From Taudactylus pleione (lineage: Eukaryota; Chordata; Amphibia; Anura; Myobatrachidae): DNA of 64,000 nucleotides. Where the stretch lies: the NCBI GenBank assembly GCA_031769625.1, contig JAUIMM010000566.1, forward strand, positions 1,245,001 to 1,309,000. The letters run 5' to 3'. Of the stretch, positions 21,131 through 31,824 are shown in pieces. The notes below the pieces were generated by a model. The model saw only the letters and a list, made by a program, of their open reading frames with translations. It had not been told where the DNA came from and made no database searches. The translations under genes were made by a program, and so were the position numbers. The stretch's first letter is position 1; every line of letters starts with the position of its first letter.

Positions 21131-21729
21131 GGGCCTGATTCAGAGCTGGACGCAAGTGGCTGCTCGTTCGCTCCGAGCGATGTTTGCCCAACTGCGCATG
21201 CGTACGGATCATAATAAGCATGCGCGAACCAGTCAGTGCGGCCGAAAATCGTTTGTTCGCTAAATTGCGAATGCCTGCTATTTTGATTGACAGAATGAGG
21301 CGTTTGTGGATGGTAACAGGGGAAGGTGCTTGAAAATGGGGAGTGGAGATCCGAACGCAGGCGTGCTTAAAGGTTAAAACGGGCGTTTTATGGGTGTGCA
21401 TAATTAATACAGCAGCGTCATTGACCACGTCACTGGGTTATTTTATAGCCAGAACTGCTCGCAAAATTGTGGTAGCAAAAACCAACCCAAAGAATAGCGA
21501 GCAGTTCATACCCTGGTCGATGTACTCGATTAATCTAATAAATAGCGGACATGACGTAGGATGCGAGCGGCCAGGGGGCGTAGTTTCCCAAAAAACGACC
21601 GCAAGTTTTGTACGCTCGTTCAGACCTAGAGGCGTGAACAGACCGCAAACAGCGAATGGTTCATTTGAATAGCCACCCCTATTTTCTTGACGAGCGAGCG
21701 CAAATAGCGTCCGGCTCTGAATCAGGCCC
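21131..21729. mobile_element. MITE with GGGCCTGATTCAG ends (599 bp)
   Basis: It reads GGGCCTGATTCAGAGC...GCTCTGAATCAGGCCC with a perfect 3-bp duplication TTG (21128-21130 and 21730-21732). It sits inside the family 4 transposase. Its termini match those of the MITEs at 29525 and 42541 and resemble the tandem-hairpin MITEs. The 3-bp duplication favours PIF/Harbinger. Confidence 0.9.
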
Positions 21730-23353
21730 TTGATCTACAATTCCGACATTCTTAGTGGAATCAATTTGTTTAATCTCACCCTTCAATTTCTCCAGCTAAT
21801 TTTCCAAAAGACTAATTAGGGGAATCACCTGACTCAAGCTTGCGGTGTCTGAACTCACTTCACAGGTGGCTACTTCGGTTTGAGCACCTTGCACAAGACG
21901 GAAAACATTTTCCACTGCGCTGGACTAAGGAACACTCCATCTCCTCTCCCAATGTCATGGCTTGTTGTATAGCTGTGGATGACTTTTGCTGTTCATCCAT
22001 CCACTGAAGCATATACAGAGTGGCATTACACCTGGTTACCACCTCTTGCTGCAGTTAGTGGCAAGGCAAATTCTACTGTTCTTGCAGCTGCTGCAATGTC
22101 CTGCATGAGGTGGCTAAATTCTCCCAGCTGTATTGCTCTCACAAAATTGGTGGCATTGTCAGATGTCACAAATCCTGAGGAGAGTCCAAGTTGGGTAAGC
22201 CATTTTGCTATCACAAACCTTAGTTTTTCTTAGAGGTGGTCAGTGATATGCCTCTTAGTGAAGCCGGTGATACACAGAGTAGCCTGCCTCTGCATGAGCT
22301 GGCGTTCGTTAAATACTGCTGCTGCTGCTGCTAAAAATGTATCACCCACCCAGTGGGCTGTCATAGTCATGTCATCTTTAGTTTGCCCACTACCAGTTGT
22401 CCATATATCTGTGGTTAAGAGGACAGTGGATACATTGCAATTTTGTAGGACAATAATTTGTTTTATTTTACATCCTGGAATAGCCGAGGAATGGCTCTTT
22501 GGATAAAATGGAACCGAGATGGAATTTGGTACTGGGGACACAGGACCTCAATTAACTCTGTGAAACCCACTGCAATAATGGTGGATATTGGACGAAGATA
22601 TAATATTAGCATAGCCATGATGGCATCAGTGATCTGCTATGCGACTGGGTGAGAGCTGTCATATATGCTTCCCCTTGCAAAAGATTGTTTCACAGTCTGT
22701 TTTTTTTTTAAATTCTGGTCTTGCAGATATTGCAGGTGCCTGGATCAAGTTGAAATTGAGAGAAGGGAGCTATCTGATGCTGGACTGCTTGTTATTATTT
22801 TTTTAGCACCAGTTTCTGATGTTGTCAAAATATTTTCATTAGTTTGCTACAAATGATTCAACAGGGAGGAGGTTCCTAGATGTTAAATGTCCCTACCTCT
22901 ACTTACTTTGGTTTTACAAATGCAACAGATGGCTTGACAATTGTTATATCTCAGCATGATAGCACCTTTCATTACTATTAGGGTATGCAGTCTAGAACCC
23001 CTCCCTATACGGTTTGACATTTGTCAGATTTTGGGTAAAAATAATTCCACACAAAAGAGGTGCATTTGTTGATTCTATGCCCATGCATGACAATGACCTT
23101 CCTCTTATTATGGCCAAGAGCTGTTTCCACTGGTTCCTGACTTACACAAACAACATCCTCATTAGTGCTGTCATGAGCTACACAAATATCTCCCTCATCC
23201 TCTTGCATTTCCTCAATTTCTATGTCATCATCTATATTTGTGTTGCTCATCCCCACATTTGCAAAGGGAGCAGAAATGGTAAAGGCGGCTTTTCTGCAAG
23301 TACAGCAGTATTAGGAAGGTCAGGCTCACACATCGCACTTGTGGACACACTTA

Positions 23354-24744
23354 GGGTAAATTTACTAAGATTCGATTTAGTCTCGATTTGTCCCATTTTT
23401 CAACTCGGATAGGATCGATCAAAATCAGGATATTACCAAGGTCTTGGTTTTGACAAGATCGTTTTGGTTGATCCTGTCCGATTTGAAGCCCGATTTAACC
23501 ACCCGAATTTCTCTCCTGAACAAGCAGGCTGCTGAGGCTGAGAGAGGCTGGGGCTGACTTCTCTCGGCCAATGAACGCTCAAATACGGCTCTACAAAGGG
23601 AGAAGCTGCGTCTGAGTGTTTCATTCGGAAGATAACAACCATCCTGTTTGTTACCTGTTGTGTGGATCAGGATTTTTTTTTTGTTTTAAGAAGACCTTGG
23701 ATGCCTACTTTGGACAAGGAGACCTGTCCTGGTAATGTAGGTGAGTATGTGTGTGTATGTAATAAAGCTTTACTTTCACGATGTGTGTGTCTTGTGTTTT
23801 TTAGACATTTCTTTACAGGTGAACTACAGGTACCAGTGGGCCCTTAATGTCCCGCATGCTGGTATTTGTGGTTCTCCAAGTACCAGCATGTGGGGGAGGC
23901 TTACTGGGACATGCAGTTCTACTGTAAAGACAATGTTGATACTTCTCTTTTTTTACACCACACATACACTATCAACCCGCCACCCACCGCCCAGGCAATG
24001 GGTGCCCTGGAGAGGGGGACCACTTTATTGGGGGGGTCCCCAACTCCCCAGGGATCCCTGGCCTGGGCTGACTAGCAGTCAGGACTGATGCTGCGGCTGG
24101 GGGGAATGGTGAAAGGGCTCCCCTGGCTGTGGCATCAGCCCCCCGCTAGAAAGGGTCTGGTGCTAGTTCTGGGAATTACAGGGAAACCCTGTGCATTTTT
24201 TCCCCTGTAATTCCAGAACCAGGACTGGTTCCCAGAGCCCAGTGCTGGTTGTACTAAGTACAGTGGAACCCTACGCATTATTTTCCCTGTACTTAGACAA
24301 CCAGGACTGGCTATGAAAAGTCCGGGCTGGTTCTGTTTTAGGGCGGGACCTCGCATATATATTTTTTTTAATTAACCCTTTCACACTAGCCATTCATAAA
24401 CATACACAAATCACATTGATTTGTGTATGTTCGAATGCAACTCGCAGCTCTAGAAGTGGTGCATTTAAAACTTCTATTGAGTCCCCGATTTGAGTGTAAA
24501 ACAGTCGAATTAAGCAAAATGAATAATGGTAAATGTCCGATTTAGGCGTAAATGAGTGAAAAGTACTGCTGAATAGAGCCGATGGTGATATAATTTCTAT
24601 TGCAAAAACGGATGAATTAGTGGCATTAAACCATCCGATTTCAACCCCAAAACTACCACAAATTACACGAGTTTAATGATAGCAAATTCCCGATTTGCAA
24701 AAAAGTTATATTTTCACCTGAGAATGCATATAGGGGCCAACCCC
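23354..24744. mobile_element. Hairpin-rich element (1.39 kb) with TTA duplication
   Basis: It interrupts the family 4 hAT gene at CACACTTAGACTCTCC; TTA is duplicated at 23351-23353 and 24745-24747, and removing the insert restores the hAT sequence. The left end is GGGTAAATTTACTAAG; the right end (GGGGCCAACCCC) does not mirror it beyond the G/C run. The interior is a series of long palindromes, for example about 23405-23485 (CGGATAGGATCGATC arm), 23850-23900 (GCATGCTGG/CCAGCATG), 24015-24045, 24085-24140, 24160-24225 (TTACAGGG/CCCTGTAA), 24240-24310 and 24395-24440 (ACATACACAAATC/GATTTGTGTATGT). Confidence 0.8.
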
Positions 24745-25189
24745 TTAGACTCTCCTCTGGGATTTGTGACATTTCTGAATGCACAGTTTGTTAGTGGTGG
24801 TTAGTTGTTTTCATTTTTTACACCTCTTCTACACTCTGGGTGATAAAGGCTTTCATCATCATGAGGGGCAGAGGAAGATGCCTCACTGACACTTTCAGAA
24901 CCACCACTCATAAATAAAGTCCTAGGCCTCAGTCTTTCCTAAACACTGTGTGTGGTGAATGGCATGTTTTATGTTTTTCTGCACCACACTTTCCCTTTAT
25001 TAAATGTGTTTTTTTCTTTTGCACTGTGTATTGTTTTTTTATTTTTATTTTAGATGCCCTGATTTAGACCCTCTATGCCCTTGAGCATCAGCTTTAGTAG
25101 ATGACGTTAAAGGACTAATGTCATCATCATTACTGGTGGCAGCAGCTGCAGCGACAGTATTTGGTAGCTCTTCTCTAAATGGAACGTTA

Positions 25190-25660
25190 TCCACTTTTCA
25201 ATTCGCAGATCACTGCATGGCTTATATATGCACGTGAACAAAGCACATCAAACAGTGCAATTATTTCATTTTTTTTTTATGTCACAGCTCTATTGCAGTG
25301 TGGACTGGAGCCACAGGGCTTATATATGATTATGCATGTGAACAAAGCACACCAAACAGTACAAACAGTACAATTATTTAATTTTTTGATGTCACAGCTC
25401 TATTCCTATGTGGACTGGAGCCAAAGAGCTTATATATGCACGTGAACAAATTTCACCAAACAGTAATAAAATATATTTTTTTCTTTTATGGTGCAGTTCT
25501 ATTCCTGCATGGACTGGAGCCACAGGGCTTATATATGCATGTGAACAAAGGGCACCAAACAGTACAAACAATACAATTATTTAATTTATTTTTTGGTGTC
25601 GCAGACACAGCTCTATTCAAACTGCATGGAGTCACAGGGCTTATATATGCACGTGAATGT
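25190..25660 (-). repeat. Tandem array in the hAT family 4 5' region
   Basis: About five units of 100-111 bp, each with a CTTATATATGCACGTGAACA-type block at about 25220, 25330, 25431, 25531 and 25642. Three units hold CACGTG and two CATGTG. The position upstream of a transposase start parallels the 160-bp arrays of hAT copies 1 and 2, but the rest of the unit is different. Confidence 0.85.
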
Positions 25661-25984
25661 CTTACTGATGGACACAGCCAATATAGCAGAGTACAGCACA
25701 GCATACAGCAGTGCACACTCCCTATACACATTGACTAAGCAGCACAGCCATTTGTGACTTGTGAGTGTGCATGGCAATGTACAGCACAGTTTACAAAAGT
25801 ATTCTTCACTAAGCAGCACAGCAACTTGTGAGTCTGGACACAGCACAGACTATACAGCAGAGTTAAGCGCAGCATACAGCTGTGTGCCTGACATGGAAAT
25901 GATGCAGAGTCCTGTCCACGGTGCCTTAAATAGAATCCAAAAACCAGTGCGAATAAAATGCAGCAAGGATGACATTTCTAATGT

Positions 25985-27945
25985 GAATATGAATTATCCA
26001 ACACTAATGGATTTCTTTCCTCCCACACCCTCCTTGACCCTTTTAAGTCTGACTTCCATTGTCTCCACTCCACTGAAACTGCCCTCACGAAAGTCAGCAA
26101 TGACCTCCTTGCTGCCAAATCCAAGGTCCACTACTCTGCTCATTCTCCTTGACCTCTCTGCTGCTTTCAAACACTGTGGACCACCCTCTCCTGCTGCAAA
26201 TCCTTTCAGTCCCTTGGTCTACGTGACACTGCCCTCTCCTGGCTGTCTTTCTACTTGTCTGTTTCCTCTAATGACTCCTTTTCCCCACAGCCTCTTACAG
26301 TAGCTGTTACCCAAGGTTCTATTCTTATGGTGCATACACACGATCAGATTTTTCCTTCAGATATGAACGATAACGATTTAAAAATCGTTCAGTCGTTCAT
26401 ATCTGAAGGAAAATCGTTCATATCTGACATGCCTGAACGATGGACGATCAACGATGCGCGTTCCCGTTTGTCAGATAACGATATCTGACATCTGATGGGT
26501 TTGCAGTCAGACTTGGACGATTCCATTCATTTTAATGCAGTCAAAAATCGTTCAATCGTTCAAATCGTTCAAAACTTTGGTAAAATCGTTCAAATCGTTC
26601 AAATCGTTTAATCGTTCAATCGTTCATCTGACAAATCTGACAAGTCTGACAAAACTGACCGTGTGTATGCTCCATTAGACCTCTCCTGTTTTCCCTGTAT
26701 ACATCCTCTCTAGATGAACTCATCAGCTCTTTGACCTCCATTAATGATCTCTATGCTGATGATACTTAATTCTACCTTTCATCCCAATTTCTCCCCCTCT
26801 CTACTGACTTGTATCTCCAACTGTCTTTCTTCTATCTCTTTCTGAATGTCCCTGCGATTTCTTAAACTTAACATGTCTAAGACTGAGCTGATCATCTTCC
26901 CACCCTCCCACATAACCTCACTTTCCACTATTTCTTTATCAATTGATGGCACAACTGTCTCATCTAGCACCATAGTGTGCTGTCTTGAAGTTATCCTGGA
27001 TTCATATCAAGAACCTCTCGCAGTGCTGTCATTTCCATCTCAAAAATATTTCCAAGATCAGACCCTATCTCACCAAGGAAACCCTCATACACTCACTGGT
27101 CATCTCCAGATTGGACTACTGTACCCTCCTCTTATCTGGCCTCCCCATATCCCATCTCTCTCCTCTCCAGTCTGTCTTCAAAGCTGCTGCTCTGCTAATC
27201 TTCCTCTCCAAATTATCTACATCTGCCTCCCCTCTCCTACAAGCCCTCCACTGGCTCCCCTTCCCTTTCAGAACCCAATTCAAGGTTCTCACACTCGCTG
27301 ACAAAGTCCTCACCCAATCTTCTCCCATTTACATCTCTGATCTCATCTCCCTTCACTCTCCTGTCTGCTGTCTTCATTAAAGTAAAGCACACTGCCTTTT
27401 ATGCCAACTGATTACTTCCTCGCACTCCCGCCTCCAAGATTTTAACCATGCTGCTCTCCTCCTTTGGAACTCTCTCCCTCTCCCCATCAGACTCTCCACC
27501 TCTCTACAATCATTCAAATGGGCTCTCAAGACCCACTACTTCATTAAAATCTTTCAGCTCTCATCCGATTTCTAACTTACTGCTACATGTTCCTTCCTCC
27601 CTTTCTGCCCCATGTGTGTCACACCTGTCTGCCCCTCCCTTTTAGAATGTAAGCTCTTACCAGCAGGGCCCACTACCCTCTTGTGCTTCTCCCTACTTAA
27701 CATTCATCTACTTCTTACTCCCCACTATGGCACCCAACACTTGGTTGCTTATGCTCTGCTGCTTATGTTGGTGTAATTGTGGCTAATGTAGCAATGTATA
27801 TTATTCATGTCCTTGTCTTGCATTGTATTGTATTGTATTGTACTGTAAGTCACTGGTCACATGTTTGTTTATGCTTTGTGAGGCGCTGCGGAAGACTTGT
27901 GGTGCCATATAAATAAATGATGATAATAATAATAATAATAAATAA
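25985..27945 (+). mobile_element. L2-type LINE, 5'-truncated
   Basis: Plus-strand reverse transcriptase remnants include an LDLSAAF block near 26150, a WLSFYLS block near 26245, a YADDT catalytic motif near 26750 and an LNMSKTELIIFPP block near 26865. The 3' end has TGTAAGCTCTTACCAGCAGGG, GAGGCGCTGCGGAAG and CCATATAAATAAATGATGATAATAATAATAA, which is typical of vertebrate L2. Several frameshifts are present, so it is inactive. A MITE interrupts it at 26328-26674. Confidence 0.85.
26328..26674. mobile_element. Harbinger-type MITE with reiterated ATCGTTC (347 bp)
   Basis: The ends are TGGTGCATACACACGATCAG and, as reverse complement, TGGAGCATACACACGGTCAG, flanked by TTA (26325-26327 and 26675-26677). 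Removing it restores the LINE reading frame (Ile-Leu-Arg-Pro-Leu-Leu). The interior contains about ten copies of ATCGTTC(A) plus inverted versions (GAACGAT). TTA matches the TWA target preference of PIF/Harbinger. Confidence 0.88.
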
Positions 27946-29521
27946 TGAAATAATCAGTTACTAAATGACACAAATTCCTAAAGGAAATCATCAGCTCATT
28001 TCACCAAACTCACTGTTTGAGAGACTGTGTAGATTGAACAGATGCTTGCCTGACCCAACGCATTTCCTTACTGTGGGAAGGGATACAGAATCAAGACTAC
28101 TGTATACACCACAAACAGAGAAACAGAGAATTACAGTTATTTTTGCCACCCACATGAGATTTTGCAGTTTTAGCCCTAACCAGGCATCTGCACCACCTGA
28201 GAGTGACAGACAATGGAGGTGGAGCCAGGAGGTGATCTAGGCACCGCTCATTTTCTTGAACTTCCATGCTGGAGCTGCCCAGAGGAGCCCACCCCACTAC
28301 ATAAAGCATTGCTAACTACAGGCTCAGAGTCTCCCTAACTGTAGCTGTTGCATCCACCATGCCTTGCTCCATCCTGCCGGGTGTATGCTGCCTGCTGACT
28401 GAGGATTTTCACCCATGCTGAGAGCCAAGGGGCCCATGACCTAGCTTTGGTCAGGGGCCACAACGAAGATTATTTTCCACAAGAAGGATGGGATGAGCCT
28501 GTGCCAGAAGGCTCTGTAGACTATGAAGATCTGCCTGGTGGGGGCAGGTGGAATGAGACGAGTGAACCGGGACCTACTCCAGGAGCAAAAAGGGAGTGGG
28601 GAAAACAGGTTAGTGCCCCACCAGGACTTAAGTCCACTCCTCAGAGCCGAGTACGTACTGTATCTGGTGTTTCCAGTTTCTATATGTCCATGTCTCCCAA
28701 TCCACAGACACCAACACCTACACTTCTTTACCCCCTATTCTCTGATCTCCTGTCCCATCACCAGCCCTAAAATCCTAGTGCACCCCGCTCCTCCATTTCT
28801 GGCTCCCCAATCCCCAGCTCACACCAACTTCCTGTCCCTTGTTGGGTGCTCTTTCTCAGCATTTCCATGTGGGATACAGCGGATTAGATGGTTTGTGGAC
28901 ATTGGAAGGTTCAACATTCTTTCCTTCTACAAAGAGGGAAATATTTTCCATTCATAGTCCCATAATCTTACCCCAGCACCAAACAGAAACTCCAAATGTT
29001 GTCCTCTTTATTACCCCTATATGTGCCCTCTGTTCAGATAAATCCACTCCTATTACCTCTCCGTGAGCCCCCTGTACAAAGATATGTACCACATATTACA
29101 CCTCTGAGTTGCTCCCTGTACAGAGATATAACCCCTATGTAAGACCTCTGCTGCCTACAATGGCCCTATTACCTCAGAGGAAGGAGGTTTCTTGCACAAC
29201 AAATTATGGGGAGGGAGGCACTCACAGCAGGTTACTATATGTCACTGTGCACAGGGACTGTTATGTTTCTGCCCCCACTTATACAGATATTATCACATTG
29301 CATATCTACCCAGTGGAAGTAGGTACAATATTTATTATGGGCTATAGCAGATGATAGAGAATGCAGCCCTTATATTCACTAGGAAGTAATGATATCAATC
29401 AGCCATGAGACACTTTGTGCCTCCAGATGTCTCATTAGTTTTTGGTAAATGTATGAACTATTTGTAGATGACTGGGACACTGTACTGACATCTGTCACTG
29501 AATTTACCTTCACTAGTGAGC
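27946..29521. other. Unassigned stretch
   Basis: No recognised gene or repeat. Short open frames (for example 28447-28770) have no start context, domain or neighbour that would support them. Confidence 0.4.
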
Positions 29522-29524
29522 TGA

Positions 29525-30110
29525 GGGCCTGATTCAGACCCATTCGCTAGGCTGCGTTCGCACATAGCCTGCTGATGTTTGCAATCTGCGCATGCGTATA
29601 AGACGCAGTGCACGTGCATGAACCAGTCCATGTGTTCGTGAAGTGTTCACACCCTGTACACAGACACTCCGCAAGCATGAGTGACAGGACGTGCCATTTG
29701 TGGGTGGTGACATGGGGTGGTCGATGGAAATGGGGGTGTGGTGGTGCGAACACAGGCGTCTCTGTGTATCTGAATGCCGTTTCAGGGGTGTGCATACTAA
29801 AGACGCATCATCATAGTACACGTCACATAGCTGAATTACACACAGCAGCACTCACAGTGCTTGTGGTAGGGTACGGTCAGCCACAAGTGCTGCATATGGG
29901 TCCGATATTACTCGATGTTACCCATTGTTTAATACACTTTCTGGAGATGATGTATGTTACTAAGGGAAAGTGGCCATCTAAATACATACCGCAATAGCAC
30001 GGCAAGACATAGTGGGCGTGCTAATGTCTTGCTAGCGATCTCAGGATTTGCATACTCTGGCTGCTGACGGCTGCGTGCGAACGCATCCTAGTGAGTGGGT
30101 CTGAATCAGG
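29525..30110. mobile_element. MITE with GGGCCTGATTCAG ends
   Basis: It starts GGGCCTGATTCAGACCC and ends GGGTCTGAATCAGG, then loses its last bases. The interior is similar to the MITE at 42541 (GCATGCGTAT...CACGTGCATGAACCAGTCCATG). No clean target duplication is seen, consistent with the damaged right end. Confidence 0.8.
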
Positions 30111-30319
30111 CAAACTACTGACTTCTTTTCCATCACCATAGTGTCCTGCGGATTCATCAATACACTTAGTATATATAGTCTCCTGTTTTCTAAAACATCA
30201 GTGTTTTAAGCAAGCAGAATGTACAGGGATAAAAACATGGAATTTTTAGATTTTGATCAGGAAAATACAGGTTGCAGCAGGGAATTCCGAGATTTCAAAG
30301 TAGAAACACTGAATCAGAC

Positions 30320-30545
30320 TGTTAGTCAAAAGGTCAGGAATGACAATGTCAACATTCATAATGTCGAAACCACAATGTTAGCAGTTATATTGTCAACATT
30401 GCTACAATATTGACAAGCAATGTGTCGACATTCTTGGAATGTCCACAGGTAGAATGTTGACATAGGGTTAGGCTATATATGGGAGGGTTAGGGTTTCGGC
30501 TACGGGGGTGGAGGGAGACTAGGGTTAGGCATTAGGGGAAAAATA
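30320..30545. mobile_element. MITE-like repeat built on AATGTCGACATT words
   Basis: Repeated forward and inverted AATGTC(G)ACATT and TTGTCAACATT words are followed by GGGTTAGGGTTT and GACTAGGGTTAGGC. Ends and target duplication were not resolved. Confidence 0.4.
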
Positions 30546-30546
30546 C

Positions 30547-30577
<31 letters not shown>
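30547..30577. repeat. (TTA)n microsatellite
   Basis: About ten uninterrupted TAT/TTA trinucleotides. Confidence 0.9.
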
Positions 30578-30664
30578 GTCTCCACTAAGATGCATGGGAG
30601 ATATATCCTTATACAGTTCTCTATGGGCATAATGCTCTAAATATTGCCACCTATACAGATGGGT

Positions 30665-30925
30665 TGAGTATGGGATACTGGCAGTCGGGATCCCGGCTGT
30701 CAGAATCCCGAAATTGGTATCCCGACAGGGCTAGCATGCAGACACTTTGGTGCCTAACCCTAACCTCCCACCCCTAGTGCTGAACCTACCCCCCCTCCCT
30801 GAACCCTAACCGGCTACCCTGAGTGCCTAACCCTAACCCTCCCCCTAGTGCCTAACTCTCACCCTCTACCCCTCTGCTTACCTTCGGTATCCCAGTGGTC
30901 GGGATGCCGACATCAGTGTTGTGAG
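30665..30925. mobile_element. MITE-like repeat with GTCGGGATCCCG ends
   Basis: The left arm (TACTGGCAGTCGGGATCCCG) is imperfectly inverted at the right (GGTCGGGATGCCGACATCAG). The middle holds CCTAACCCTAACC words. Similar composition occurs at 43640-44110. The target duplication was not resolved. Confidence 0.5.
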
Positions 30926-31819
30926 AGGCGTTTTTGTTAGTCATAAGGACAATCTATGTTCGCATCTCCATCATGCAGAACATCATCTCAGCAATGGTAA
31001 ATGGAGCACCTGACCCATTCTCCCCATCCATCGCAATTCATAAGTTTTTGAATTTACTTTGCTTGTTATTAACAATTAATGGTCAGATTTTGTATGGCTT
31101 CAATTTTATTTTTAATAAAGGTTTTTGCAGCAAAGGTCACTGAACTGCTGGGAATCAATCATTCATAAGGAGTCTGTGACTGAAATATTTATGAATGATA
31201 AAGCTATCTTGACAAAGTAAAGTTCAGCAATGAGGCAACTTGTGACAACATGACAAGGTTTCAAAACAGACACGGTAAATTAATAAAGCAGAAGCTGAGA
31301 GAGAAACAGTACAGACGGGTGGCAATACAGATAAAACAGTAGTAGCCTGTCGAGATGGTGGCTGAAATCCTACAACATGTACAATGCTGCATAGAAGCAA
31401 CTCTGTGTGTGCTCTAGCATGGCTTTTGTCAGAGGTAATGGGGGAGGGGGGGATAATGAGAGCACCATCATCTATTTGGCTCCTAAGCAATGACAAATAG
31501 GTTGTATGGTTGCTATCTGGTATTACAGTGGTATGTGGATTCTAGGCCTTATAGAACACCTCTTAAAATGAACTTAGTATACTAACACCTGCCCTACCCC
31601 ACTCCCACAATTAAAAATATATATATATATATAAACTGTACTGGATGGTAAACTGTATTAATGTATATTATCTTTGCTTAGATCCTTGAGCAGCTCATAT
31701 TCATCAGTATATTAATCTGAGGTTTCTCACAACATGCTGCCGAGTGCTGGCTTACTTCTGTGAATGTCCATCCCACCTTCTTAATCACTATTTACGAACT
31801 ACAGGATACAGTATGCTTC
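30926..31819. other. Unassigned stretch
   Basis: Nothing recognised apart from a short (TA)n run at about 31616-31633. Confidence 0.4.
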
Positions 31820-31824
31820 TATAT

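Larger units (their letters stand above)
20551..25160 (-). pseudogene. hAT transposase (family 4), fragments
   Basis: Reading down the minus strand: N-terminal part 25160-24745 and 23350-22880, with a BED finger remnant at 23256-23005 (CTSFVWNYFYPKSD); core 22541-21860 (TTDIWTTGSGQTKDDMTMTAHW, FVTSDNATNFVRA); then 21121-20551 with SDHYISATVLDPRFKSHVVSFF and the dimerisation block YSERVFSTARNIISDR. Many stops, frameshifts and three later insertions make it long dead. Its sequence is clearly related to, but diverged from, the hAT genes at 4520 and 38480. Confidence 0.85.
14575..25880 (-). mobile_element. Decayed hAT element (family 4), heavily interrupted
   Basis: Minus-strand hAT sequence related to the copies at 3106 and 36959. 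The 3' tail lies at 14575-14655 and 15090-15497, transposase segments at 20551-25160, and a 5' tandem array at 25190-25660. It is split by a DIRS element (15498-20550), a MITE (21131-21729) and a hairpin-rich element (23354-24744). No terminal repeats are recognised, so both outer limits are approximate. Positions 14656-15089 are an unidentified insert or rearrangement between two copies of a GGTGCAAGATGG segment. Confidence 0.75.

Noticed and set aside
28447..28957. Possible small gene in a quiet region
   Set aside because: No domain, no repeat-free conservation evidence, and no splice or promoter context can be judged from sequence alone.
30770..30870. CCTAACCCTAACC runs resembling telomere repeats
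   Set aside because: Words are irregular, mixed with CCCCTAGTG, and lie between inverted arms of a MITE-like repeat; the same occurs at 43850-44050. They are not an interstitial telomere array.
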